From assembly GCF_016859285.1 (NCBI RefSeq), contig NC_053407.1:21173715-21237714 (forward strand): a stretch of DNA of 64,000 nucleotides, written 5' to 3'. Below are positions 23,846-36,800 of the stretch, piece after piece; position 1 is the first letter of the stretch, and each line of letters opens with the position of its first letter. The notes below the pieces were generated by a model. The model searched no databases. It was not told the origin of the DNA and saw only the letters and a list, made by a program, of their open reading frames with translations. Source of the DNA: Xiphias gladius. Its lineage: Eukaryota > Chordata > Actinopteri > Istiophoriformes > Xiphiidae. Both the position numbers and the translations under genes were made by a program.

Positions 23846-25334
23846 TTTCATTTGACTAATATTGGCTTATGCTGACGTCGTAAATCAGCCTGCATCCAAG
23901 AACTAATCCTCTTCCTGTCAATATAATTTTATAATAGACCATTCAGGTTTGTTCTTGGCTGTCCTCTCATAACTCATCTACCTGTAAACATTCAGTCCAT
24001 ATCATCTTTCAACTTGTTCAAAAATGTCTTATTATAGGATCAGTTGTACATGTCCGTAATAACGACTCCGTAATTATGTTTTATAAATTTATCACTTAAT
24101 GCATTAATATTTTACTGTAATCCATGAATGAAGGATGAATGATGATTTGTATGCTCTGCTTGGAATATTATTTCATGACTTCTTTTATTTGATATTTATT
24201 GCTCATTTTTTTTCTCGGTCACATTTGCTATGGTCTCATTATCTTATTTTTTGTTTTTGTTAAATGTTCAGTCTAATTGTGTTTATAGTGTATTACTGTT
24301 GTTGAGAACCCCGTTGAAAAGGGGATGGTACATCTCAAGGGGTTATTCCTAAAGAATTTCCTATTCGGCACATCCAGAACAATCTAAGATAAATAATGAA
24401 AAAAACGGAGACCAAGTACAAAACCTTGAGGTCAACTTTTTTGACACAGAACTGTTTTTTTTTTTTTGGAAAAACACTGCGATCTGACAGAAAGACAAGT
24501 ATGAAACCTGCCTGCTGCTTGTTCAGATAATTCAGATTCACTCTCTGAAGTATATTATTGTCATGAGGAAAACAAACATTTGGTCTCCATAAATGTCCTT
24601 GGTTCACACACTTCTGAATAATGTCTTTCTGTATTATTCTTTACCCAAAAACCTGTTTCAAGGATACATCAAATTAACAAGCAAGGTGACCTCAGTGCAA
24701 CTTTAATGAAATAATTTACCGTCTAATAGGGGCCAAGGTAGGTTTCATGTAAAGGGAATACATTTAATAACCCTAATCAATGAAATGACCTCAGCCTGCC
24801 CACATGCTCACAGTAAATTAGCACAGGAAATAATCACATCCCACTCTGTCTTTTGATAACCGAGAGCATGGAAACGACTTCGACATCTTTCCATTTATTA
24901 GAAATGTTTTTCACCTTCCGGCTCGCTGCCACTTCTGGGCCCATTTTGTTGAGCTTCTAACTCACACTGCTGATGTGTACAAAGGTTAAACTACGGAGGA
25001 AACTGTAGAGTGACAGGGGGAGGGAGGCCAGCTGCTCCTCTCCCACCACCCTCGTCAGACCGTGTCGCAGTGCTGCGGAACATGTATCTTGGTCAAAGGG
25101 TGAGGTGAGGCGCTCTCTGTGTTATTCTGTTGCTTCTATAATGCTACAGTGATCATTTCCTCCTCATGTAGTCATTTATTATATAGAATGGCAGAAAATG
25201 TTGAAAAGCACCTTTGACAACTTCCCAGAGTTGTACAACACATTGTTTGTTTTGTCTTGACCAAAAGTCCAAAATCCAAATATATTCAGTGTACAATGAC
25301 ACAAAACGTGAAACATTCGGTGTTGCCACTAATG

Positions 25335-25480
25335 ATAAGGGAAGAACCCATTACATTTTGGGGCAGATCTGGATCGTGTACTATGAATTTGAATTTTTTC
25401 CTTTGAAGTCTGGTGTACGTTCTTTGACACTGACCTTGGCGGAGGGCTGCTCTGAGTGCCATTCTAGTTCAACTGTGCAT
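25335..25480 (+). repeat. Teleost interspersed repeat, copy 2
   Basis: GGGAAGAACCCATTACATTT through GAAGTCTGGTGTACGTTCTT to GGCGGAGGGCTGCTCTGAGT matches the last part of the copy at 5088-5340. It is a 5'-truncated copy. Confidence 0.65.
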
Positions 25481-27074
25481 TGACAGAATTTACTTTTGTT
25501 TTCACACAAATATGAATTTATCCGGAGAAACACCTACAGGTGCATCTTCACAGATGTGTGAGAAACCAAATTTAGATGTATGATAGCTTTTCAAAGCTGA
25601 GACCCAAAATAATCACCTGTAACAACCCGCCCAGCGCATCAGACACCTGGGAGTTTACATTAAGAACAACAAACCTGCATAAACCATCTGTTACTGCTCA
25701 GAAAGAAGCAAAGAGAAGCACAACGAGGAGAAACAAGTTAGCAAGACACGACACACTGGGGGAGGGAGGGGTGGTTTGTAAAATGTCTTTACAACACTGG
25801 ACAAGCACAACACACAAAGACACACAGTCCATATTAGGGGAAATGGTTTAATTTGGAGACAGAGGCAAAGAAACACACCACACATGAACAAACATTGACC
25901 AAAAAAAGAACACAGAGTCTTTCGGCTACACACTCCGCTATGGGAAAAAACAGAAAACTCTACACAGGTAAAAAGCAAGGCTCAAACTAAACAGATAGTT
26001 AACTCTTCAACTAAGACAATTATCCACACAAGTCGAAATCCTGATGACCATTAAACTATGTGGACAGCACAAATACTAACATGAAACTTACCAAGATTTA
26101 GAGGATCCCCCCCCCCCGAAGAAACTGAAACTGATTAACAAAGTGAGGAACATGTAGAGATCCAAGTCAAATCAGAATCAGGCATCTTTTAGAGACAAAA
26201 AAACCCAAAAACAAAAAAAAAAACAAAAACAAAAAAACCCAAAAAAAGAACCAAAAAAAAAAAAAAAAAAAAAAAATTGCTTGACACCACCAAGAGGCCA
26301 AACTCAAGACCTGGTCAAGGCGAGGCCACATTGAGAGGCCAGACAATTTTTTTTCCAATATAGATTTTTTTTTCTTTAATTTCCAATATAAAAAGCTTCA
26401 CTGGTACAAAATACATATGAACAACCAGTTGTAGAAATTGGAAAGCCTGTGTTAATCATATTTTTCTTTTTCAAATCCCACCCAGTTTCAAAAAATTGAT
26501 ATTGACTGAACAGAAAAAAAAAAAAAAAAAAAAAAAAACTACTGTATGTAAATTACAGATCACATCAAGATGCACCCACTTTGGCTTTCATCAAGACAAG
26601 ACAAAACATCTACTAAATAATTGGTGGAACATGAACAAGTCCTACCGACTATCAGACAAGAAAAAAACACAGGAAAAGATTTTTTTTTCTCTCTCTTCTT
26701 TTGGATCAGGACAATATCTATAGAGATGCAAAGCTACCACACTGTCAAAAAAATAGCACTTCAGAATATGAAAACAACAGAAGAAAAAGTGATTGTTAGA
26801 GCTTGAACAGGATTTGTGATGGAAGCCCCTGAAGTGAGTCATGTTCTTGTTGGGACTGCTTGTGGACTGTACATTGTGCTTTTTTTTTTTTTAATCTTTT
26901 TTTTAAAAATTCATTCACAGTAATACTTCAATATACACTGCATATCGCCACAGACCTGCAATTATTTCAGTGTTCAACACAATTTTATCACTTAAAGGTC
27001 GTATTTAACATGGCTCCCAAGTCAGTTTTTTTTTTGTTTTTTTGTTTTTTTTGTTGTTTCAGCTTGTTTCGGAC

Positions 27075-27080
27075 TTTATT
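27075..27080 (-). terminator. celf2: Candidate distal celf2 poly(A) signal
   Basis: Minus strand AATAAAGTCC, 3.6 kb after the stop. The sequence just downstream is A-rich, not G/U-rich, which weakens it. 27194-27199 (CAATAAAC) is an alternative. Confidence 0.3.
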
Positions 27081-28103
27081 AAACTCAGAACCAGTTCCCT
27101 AAAACATCTGATCACCAACTATCGCAAAGTGTTACAATACATGTGTTCACACTCACTAAGAAAGAGGTTTAACCTTCAAATGTATAGGGGAAGTTTATTG
27201 TTTATCTACAATTCTTTGACCAACTGTTCAAATTGAGTACATCACAATACACATTTAGCAATTACTCGACACACTGGGTGGGGAGGGGGCGCGACATGAG
27301 CAGGTGACAAGAGCTTTCATGACACTGGCATAAATAGACAAAAAAGGCGAACTGCAGCAATCTCTAAACCAAGGCCTAATAAGGATGTGTAGGCAGTTTC
27401 TAGACGTATATATGGCACTTTGAATATTGTATTGCATTTGGATAGAAAAAACACACTGTAAAAAGCACATGCCCATATTAAAAAGTGAGATCAGTGGTAC
27501 CTTGAAAATTTGGGGATTATAATCACACAACATTCTGCAAAAGTGATTAGTTCCCACAATTGTGCTTAACATTTCCTTACAAAACTACACTTTCCACGTG
27601 CACTGTTTCAAATTTGGTACCTTTGTCTTTTTTTTTTGTTGTTGTTTTTGGAATATTTATGTATTTTGAGAAAAAAAAAAAAAAAAAAAATCCAAACCGA
27701 AAAGGTCAAATGGTGACAATTGTGCATTTGTGTCGTAATCCTGTGTGAGTGTCTAGTTTCACACACAAAAAAACCCCTGAGTTGACAACTCTTTAGCGCC
27801 ATCAGGTACGCAGTTTTAGGGAAACCTTCTTTGGGGGGGTGAAGTGGTTGTTAATTTATCAGGGTTGTATCGACAACTTGTAGTACAACAGACAAAATAC
27901 CACCCTGATTTATTTATTTAAAAAAAAAAAAAAAAAAAAAAATGTAAACTTTGTGCTGAAAAAATGGAATGTATTTGTAAACCAACACAATTGTGGTGGA
28001 CTCGGTGGTATTGATGTGCTCTGCATACTGCCGTGTACGACTGAAACATGATACTGGAAGTCACTTAAAAGAACAATCAGCAAAAAACAAAAATAAAAAG
28101 CAA

Positions 28104-28261
28104 GTGTGTGTGTGTGTGTGTGTATGTGTCTATAAAATGTGCAGAGACCCACAGGTTGTGTGTTGTGTCCAAGTGATCTCTTCTTCAGGGGCTCCCACAT
28201 TTGCAATCACAGAAAGTGTTGTGTGTGTCTGTGTGCATGTGTGTGTGTGCGTGTGCGTGTG
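28104..28261. repeat. Two GT dinucleotide tracts in the celf2 3' UTR
   Basis: GT repeats at 28104-28130 and 28216-28261 on the plus strand. In celf2 mRNA these read as AC repeats, so they are not the GU-rich elements that CELF proteins bind. Confidence 0.85.
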
Positions 28262-30704
28262 AAGAAAACCAGTTAATATTACAGGAAAGAATGTTGTGTG
28301 ACATCAAAAACACTGAGTTTTACATATGGGCACTTAAACGACAAAACAAACCAAAAAAAAAAAAAAAAAAAACACATTGTCTGGCATCTGTATGATTAAC
28401 AGACATTGTAAATCATCTTTCAACATGTGGCATCCACACTAAACCAAAGTGAAACATCCATTAATTAAATTATTAATGAGAAATTCACAGAAAGTCAACA
28501 AGATGTACCGTGGAAATTGAACACCAATCTAAACGCAGGAAAAAAAAAGAAATTAAAAAAAATTAGCCTACATACTCAAAATGTGACCCTTAAAAAAAAA
28601 AAAAAAGAAAAAAAAAAAGAAAAGTACTTTTCCCTAGAAGTTGAAATTACAATTAATGCAGAGGAATTCTTGACTTAAAGTGTTAATCTAGTAGAAATGA
28701 CCCTCAAACGGTCACGCTGATCAAACTAATTTTAGTCCTCTTTAAAAATGTAATAAACTGAAGACCCCCTCCCTCCCCCCGACACAGATGACATTACAAC
28801 ATAATCTACAAAAAACCCAACGTTTTGCCTGGGTTCTGTTAGTTAAACTTCTATAGATTCAATGGTATAAAATATAGGTAATCTAAGTGTGCATTTAAAC
28901 CACAGATTGTCTATTTGTGAATCAGTTCTAAAAAAGTTGACTCATGTAGGTAGTCATTTCTCTAAACAGAGCAAATGTACCTTTTTATTGTGCCATCAAT
29001 AGTTCAAGAAAAAAAGAAGTAAATACACTGGATATTTTTGTAAATGAAAAGAAAATATATTTTTAAATAGCCTTGGTGTAAATCTTCACACTGCCCGCAA
29101 AATGTAGAGATCATTACAGAGCACTGAGAGGGGTTTTACTGGTCAGACTTTCAAAAGTGTTGGACAGTGGTCTGAAGCATGGTTTTTTGTTTTTTTTTTT
29201 CTTGTTTTTTTTTTTTTTTTAAAGAAGCCAACATATTGCTAATGGCACCAAATAGCACAGCTGTGTGCCAATCCCTGTATTCAACTTTCAAGTGAACTTT
29301 ACTGAGAGAGGTAAAAAGAAAGCAAGATTAAAAAAAAAAAAAAAAAAAAAAAAAACCAAACAAAAAAAACAACCCCCCCCCAAAAAAAGCTAAATTAAAA
29401 ATAAGAAGTCCCACAGGTTTTTTTTTTTTTTAAAACAATCACCCAAAAAAAAAAAAAAAAAAAAAGTCTCTTAACTGAATTCAACATAGGTAAGTTTTCA
29501 CATTGATTTGCTTGACCTCTCTCCCACCTGTCACATATCTATACAGAAAAAACAAAAAATTAATATACATGCAGAAAATCAGGTTGAGCTAAGGTCAAGG
29601 GTCAGTGGGTGGCCAGGTATTGGTCAGGCGAGCTTAGAGAGACATCACAGACAATGGTGGGATGATGAGGCCAGGAGTTTGGCTTGGCTTTCAACATCAT
29701 GAAGACATGCTAGGCTAATGATGAGCAAACAGGCATGGAGATTTGTTCTAAAAAAGGAACAAAAACACGAAAGGAAGAGAGAGAAGACAAAGAGGAGAGA
29801 AGAGAAAGTTAGGGGCACAGCACAAGAATCGTTTAGCCATGAGGCACAAAAACCAACAAAAACAATGCCAATCACCACATACAGTAAGGACAGTGCGGTA
29901 AACATCTCCCCCCCATCTCTCCCGACACACAAAAACAATACACAGATTTAAGGAAGTGACACCACCAGGACATATGGCAGAGACTCCAACATGCACAAAC
30001 TGTATACTTGGCACCCAAAAGAGATCCATCTAGAGCCAGTCCCTTGTGGGAGAGACTTGGAGGATGGATGGAATGACTGGAAGAGGTTGTTAATAGAGAA
30101 AGAGAGGTAGCCTAGCTCAACATGGCTTAGATAATGATACGACAGAGAGGGGAGAGAAAAAGTGAGAGAGATGAGGGGAACAAAGATTGAGGAATTTAGA
30201 GTGCAAAAGATTTTCACATTAAGGATGACACAAATGTGACAGACTACATGTAAAAAGCCAAACACAGGTTGAAGCTCTGGGCTCAGGGGTCTACGTGGCC
30301 TGGCTTCAGCCCTTCAACACAACAACTGATCCTTAGTCAACCTGTCTAGCTTGACCTGAAGGCAATGAAATGGCATGGAAACACACCTGATGCTCTCCAC
30401 TAAATACAGTGACACAAAATACCTCCAGCGAACACTGACTCCAGTGATAGTCATAAATAATCATATACATTAAAATATTTAATCCGACTCAAATTACATG
30501 AGAAAACCGCAGGAATGAAATACAGTAAAATGTGGAACGCTCATTGCAACCATTTTTTAGGAATAGGGTAAGTCTCCCTCCTGTGGTGGGCTCCTTTCCC
30601 CTGCCCCACTGAGTCTCTGCTGTGGTGACCTTGGCTGGAGGGTGAACTTACCCTAGCAGTGCTAGCATTAGAGCTGGGGAGGGGGGACGGCCCCGGGGCT
30701 AGGA

Positions 30705-30832
30705 TCAGTAGGGTTTGCTGTCGTTCTTGGAGCGCTTCAGCTGAACCTTCAGCCTCTTCATTCCGATCTGGAAACCATTCATGGCCTGGATGGCAGCTTG
30801 CGCAGACACAGGATTGTCATAGCTGACGAACC
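30705..30832 (-). CDS. celf2: celf2 last coding exon (end of RRM3)
   Basis: Encodes residues 446-487 of the common part, [20 protein letters not shown] then [21 protein letters not shown] with TGA at 30705-30707. The protein end is identical to human CELF1/2. Confidence 0.98.
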
Positions 30833-33800
30833 CTGATGACAGAAAAGTGGAGGACATGTGTTACATACATGCAAGGAGCGACTTAACACCATGTTTTAGC
30901 TTGAACACGCCCCCTTCACATAAACAAAAAGTTACAACTCCAAGAGAAAGTTATGTATGCAACTATGGTTTTATGAGTTCTGGAAATCGACCAGAGACAA
31001 TATGTATTACATGAACTTTGACCGTTTGTGGGGGGTCAGATTAAAAAACAAACAAACAAAAAAAAAAACAACACACACCACTACAGTCTCACTACAAGCT
31101 CAACGGTACGAAAAGCCAAACAGATACATAACATGAAGTGATGGCTGTTTATGCCATTCATCAAGTAAAAATACCAAACATTACAGCTTCTCACACAGTA
31201 CGAGAGGATTGGCTGTTTACGCCTTTCGATTTGTTCGGATAAATTGTAATGTTGCATTCTAAAATAAAAATAAAAAAATATTAAAATAATGAAAACAATA
31301 CTTGAACCCCTAGTCGGTTAATGTAGAGAGAGCAAGATAATCCATATAAATAATATTTCAGTCAACATACCAGTCTTTACATAACACTTGAGCAAAATTC
31401 AATGAAAAGCTGAAACCAGTTAATGTTGTGTAAAGCTAAAATTTCTCATTTAGCACTTTTAGAGATGGCAATGCCTGAAATTGAGCTTGTTAATGAGGGC
31501 AAATGATTTATTATGACAAAGTTTTGAACTGGATTGAAAACACAGCTTGGTAACTGGCAAGTTATCAGTCCACCTCCATTATATAATAATGCCTTTTCCT
31601 CATTGTTACTTCGCTTTTCACCTTCACTGTGCAGATTGATGTATTCACAGCTTTTGACACTAGAAGGCTGTTTTCAGCTGAAAGGGGAAAGATTCTCTGT
31701 GCTCACCTTTAAATTTAACACATGGGCATACAAGCGTTTTTTGGTAACTTAACTAGTTTGGAGGCCAGCTGTGGTCCAATACGTAGTTTATACAAGTGTG
31801 ATGTGGAAACTTGAAACCTCCAGTGTGCACACACTCAGAACAGACTTCACAGTGATCTAAGACATGTTGTGAAAGTAGTTCAACTTTTGAAACACAGAAA
31901 TATTTGGATATTAATATATTCTGGATATTTTTTAATTAGGAAGGAGAAAATGTGATTTTAATCATTTTAAACCAGTTATTTAAACTTTTTTGTGAAAACA
32001 GTATATAACAAAGCACAGTATTTTTATACATCTTAAGTTATGTCTGGAGGGGATCTTTACATTTTTATACATTACATTAGGACTGCCGTGTGACTGTCAC
32101 ACTATGTATACACCGCAACTTTATCTGCTACTAAGAAATGCTGCAAAGAAAACAAATGTGTGCACAGCTGTTGCTTGCACTACATCAATACTGCCTCAGC
32201 ATTATTCAAAAATGGAGGCCGGTAAAAATCCAGACATTTATAGTGGCACCATGTCAACCTAATATTCTGCACACAATGCAGAAGGCTGGCAAGGTATATC
32301 AGTTACAATAAACAGGCATTCAGAGACCAGCGGCGCCCACAGCCTTACCAAAGCACTTGCTCAGATTGGTCTGTTTGTCAATGAAGACTTTGGCAGAGAC
32401 CACATTTCCAAAAGGCATGAACATCTGCAGAAGATCCTGATCCCCAAACTCCTGGGGCAGGTGGTAGATGAACAGGTTGGCGCCCTCTGGCCCTACTCCA
32501 TTTGGTAAGAAAATCATAAACTCAAGTTAGATACAAATTTAGATGCACACACAGAGGTTTATTATCAATGCAAAAGTTAACCTTATTTTGAAAACACCTG
32601 AAAAAAAAACATGTTCATGAAATGATGTGAAAACAGACTGAAACCAAGGGAGAATTAAGACGACAAATGTCAAGATGTGACGCCAGAGTGCGTTGGTGTG
32701 TGCTGAGGATCTGCTCACCTTCCTTCTGGCTGCCGGCAATGCTCTGCTGAAGGAGAGACTGGCCGTAGAGGGAGGGCAGGGCGGAGGCTGTGTACTGCTG
32801 CATCCCTGAGTAGGCCTGGGTCAGAGCGTCCATGGAGCTGGCTGCTGACCCGTTGGCCATGGAGGCTCCCAGGCCTCCATTCATGGCCCCCATACCTGTG
32901 AAACACAATCAAATTGATGAATGATATACTCTCATAAAAACAATTTGTTCAAGTTTTTAAAATGTCTGTGCCACGTACTGAAGCTGCATTAAGTGATTTT
33001 GACCACTAGGGGTCAGAAAGACAGACTCAGAAATAAAGCCTTCGGGATTGATAAGTTGTTATGATTCAAGGTTGGGACACAATACGACCGTTGAGCCGAT
33101 TATGAATATTTTTTAGGCTTGACGACTGATCGGACCAAGTTTCACCAGGTCTGTTCCAGCCTGGGTGAGTTAGTGTTGACAGTCGGCAGATAAAATCAAG
33201 TGTGTGATATATAAAGATTCTAATCTCCGGTGGCTGCCAGTCGGTACTCATTCAGATTTTTCTTAAACATTTGATATTTGTAACTGACATGTGCGACCAG
33301 GGCCATCACTTGCAGGAGGAATACTGGAAAATAAACGAAGAGGAACAATGGCAAGTGCGCCTGACAACTCAAACAGAAATCTCACCAAAAACCAAAGCTT
33401 GTTTCTGTTTTTTCTGGCCTTTTCAGCACAAACTGCTCTGCATATAAACAGCTATTGGTTCCCCTCCATGTTTGATTTGGTACAAGAACACGCAACACCC
33501 GGCGTTCTCACGAAATCTGCAGAGTCATGTACCACCAGAGCGCCAGTCCTTACTGACCAGCCGTTCAGATTGTTGCCTAGTGTATTTACTAAGTCCTAAG
33601 GTTTATGCTCCTTCCTGACTGTCAAAGACTTAATATCTGTGTAAGCTGGTGGAAGTAATCTTTCTGTGTCATTTGTCCTGTCTATTTAGGTTTCAGTTAG
33701 TTCTCAGGTTTGTCCCAAGCTTAATATGCTGCTGGGCATTCAGACAGACAGAAGCCTTGTGTTAAAAACAATGCCAAGGGCTGCTGGTGGGGGAACTTTG

Positions 33801-36800
33801 TTTCAGGTATCGGTGATACAATGAGGAACAACCAAACAACCACCTTGCAAAATGAAACTGACATTGCGCTGTGGCAAACACTGAGCCAGGATAACCTTTT
33901 TCCAGACGACCGTTCGTTGAATGAGGAGGCTACGGTTTTTCCATGCAGTACTATCATCTGTCTGAATATGCCCTAAACAAAGAACTACATAATTACACAT
34001 CCAGCAGAGACAAAAAGCACTTAATGCAGCTTCAAATTTAGCAGCGTTAACAATGTACAGGTAACATCTGTGGATTTTTCTAGCTAATAGAACGGAGATT
34101 CTCACCACCGACGCTGCTGGTGAGAGCGTTAAGGTTGTTGAGGCCCATAGAAGTCCCAGTGAGACCCTGCAGGGTGCCCAGAGATGCCAAGGTGTTCATG
34201 GCTGCACCGGCACTGGACCCTGCTGCTGAACCGGCTGTTGAGAGACATAATCAAAAAGGAAATATGGGTTACCATACCGTGCTCATCTTCAAAACTCCTT
34301 GTATCACTTTAAACGTCTAGCATCTTTGCCACAAATTGTTATGGTTATGGAAGGATGATACAGCAGTGAGGGGGCAGTTGAAAATCTGTCTCTTGACGAG
34401 GAGAGGTCATTAACGCAGCTGCAATATGCTAAACTCATACAGATGGAGCCAATGTATATTTATACAGATTAAAAGGGAACCGGGGTTCTCATAAAATTTT
34501 ATGTGTGGGTGATCAGCTCCCATAAAATTAATGAGGAATGGCAGACGACCGTATGAGGGAGGTTTGCAGAGCTGTTGGCAGGTATCATCACAGCAGCTGA
34601 CTTGTGAACATTTATATCTCAGTGGGTGAGGACTTATATTTAAATGTTATATGTGAAGATAAACCAGAAATACAGACGGGTTAATTTACCAATTACGAAC
34701 AAACAATGTCAAAAACTCAGCGGGCAAAACATCCATAAAAAAAGAACTTATGTTGATGTTTAATTACCTGGACTGCCCAGAGCTCCCAGGGCTCCACTGT
34801 TTGCAGACAGTGCGCTGGTGGTAGTCGGGCTGCCAGAACTCTGAGCTGCAGCTGCAGCAGCAGCCAATGTGGCTAAGTTCTGCAGCTGAAGGGGATTCAC
34901 ACCTGCAAAGAGAACCAAGAAATGGAGGTGATTATCAAAGACTTCCAAATTTATGTTCTTGCAGAGAAACACCTGTCCAACTAGCATCACCGCCTCATGT
35001 TTGCATGCCTCCGCCAACCAGTCATGTTACAGTTTACATTCGTGTCAGTCCAGAATCATAATATATGTAGTGAAGACCCTTAAGCATTTTAATAAAAATA
35101 GTGTTTTTGCAGATTATTATGTCATACAGTGAAGTTGACCTTTGATCTTTTGCATTTAAAATGTCATAACTTCATAATTTTTTCCTCTTAGACATTTTTG
35201 TGAAATTTTGTCATAATTGGTGTATGAATTCTTGAGTTACGGCCAAAAATGTTTTTTTGTGAGGTCACAGTGAAACCGTAATGCCTCTGGCCACGGCGAA
35301 TACATTTTAACAAATTAAAATGGTATGTGCTCTTAGGCTTGTGTCATCAATTGAAAACACATTACTTCTCTCAGCCTCCTCTATGTGCTGTCCTACAAAA
35401 GCAGACAGCAGTAACTAAGGAAAACTAAAGTTAAGAAAAGAAAAAAAAGGTTTTAAATTTACTACATATGTTGAAAAAAAACTTTAATTTTATGCCCTTT
35501 TTAGGATAAATATTGTGATTGTCAGATACAAACATGTATATGTTTGGACAATTCATAAGGAATCTAAACTAGTCTAGTAAGCTTTTAGCAGCAGTTTCTG
35601 TGTTTATTTTTTCTCCGTTATTATTTAGCTACTCCTCTACTCATGTTGTATAATAAACTTAAGATGCTGGAGCATCAAAATAAACATTCAATCACAGGAA
35701 ATGTCAAAAAAAGTTGGCAAATTAGCTTTAGCTAAGGCTAGCTGTGGAGTGCAGTCACAGCTGATGGGTTCCTGCTTTTTCGAGAAAATCACATATTTCT
35801 TTGGCATAATAATTTTGAAGCTAATACAGATGTCAAAAAGTCAGGTTCTGGTCTTAAGTCAATTTTGACCAAATATGTAGTTACTATGTTTGACCTTGTA
35901 GGGTACTACTATACGTGGCATTCTTGTAATCAATCTCACCGCTTTCCATTCATCCTCAGAAAATTACTTTCCATCATCTTTATTGGTCTGTAGAATTGTT
36001 TTGTTTTTCGAATCACGTTTAAGCCAGTACATTTGGTCAATTTGATTTTGTTTGGTACAATATTGCCAAAGTATAGTGTTAGCTGTAGTGTGTGTGTTTA
36101 TATTAGTTTTAGTATTAGACATGAAATTATATTTCAACATACAAAACCAGCCCCGCTGTAGTTATAAAACAGCATGGTGTGTGCTTTAGACACAGAACAT
36201 TATTCCTCACAGATCTATTGCTTTTTAATTTGGCCAAGTCAAGGTAATGTAATGGGTGTTTGTCTTTAGAGGGGCCTGCACAGGCCTCATGAGCAGCACT
36301 GATTACTAATGTGCCACTGATCTGGAAGAGTAATGTGATTTGCAGTACTTAAAACCATGTGGGTGCAGAGCTCTGAGTCACGAGGTTTGTGACATGAAAA
36401 TCGTCACCCTGTTCATGTATAGAGGAAAGTTTAAGAACATCTGAGAGGATGAACTCACCTCCTAGCCTCTGAATACCATTGAAACTGCCTTGGTTACTGG
36501 TAGATGTGGCCTGCTGGAGTAACTGTTGAAGAGAACGAAGGAAAGACTGAAATCAATAAACCAAACAGGGAACGAAGAATTACGTCTTGATTACCTGTAT
36601 ATCCGCAACTGGTTTCTCACTGAATTTCAGATCAACACACAACACATTTTGTGTTGCCTATTATATTATGAATTTTTAGGAGGGAACAGACAAAAAAAAT
36701 GGATATTATAATCTTGACTTTAATACACTCCTATATCTTCTAATATGTAATATTTGGTTTTGTTTATTTGTTTATCTGATCACTGACCACTACTGGTGAT

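Larger units (their letters stand above)
21131..26300. other. dhtkd1-celf2 intergenic DNA
   Basis: AT-rich, without any recognisable coding exon on either strand. It contains simple AT-rich stretches (21290-21620), a DNA repeat copy at 22933-23220, a tRNA-like remnant at about 23780-23840 and an interspersed repeat at 25335-25480. Confidence 0.6.
26300..30704 (-). other. celf2: Probable celf2 3' UTR (long, U-tract-rich)
   Basis: Follows the celf2 stop without any exon. On the sense strand it contains many long U tracts (plus-strand A runs at 26509-26538, 27671-27690, 27920-27942, 29330-29354 and others), CA repeats (28104-28130, 28216-28261) and several AATAAA signals. A long 3' UTR is normal for CELF2. 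The distal end is uncertain: candidate signals lie at 27075-27080, 27194-27199, 27909-27918 and 28984-28989, with ATTAAA variants nearer 26.4 and 25.85 kb. Confidence 0.5.
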
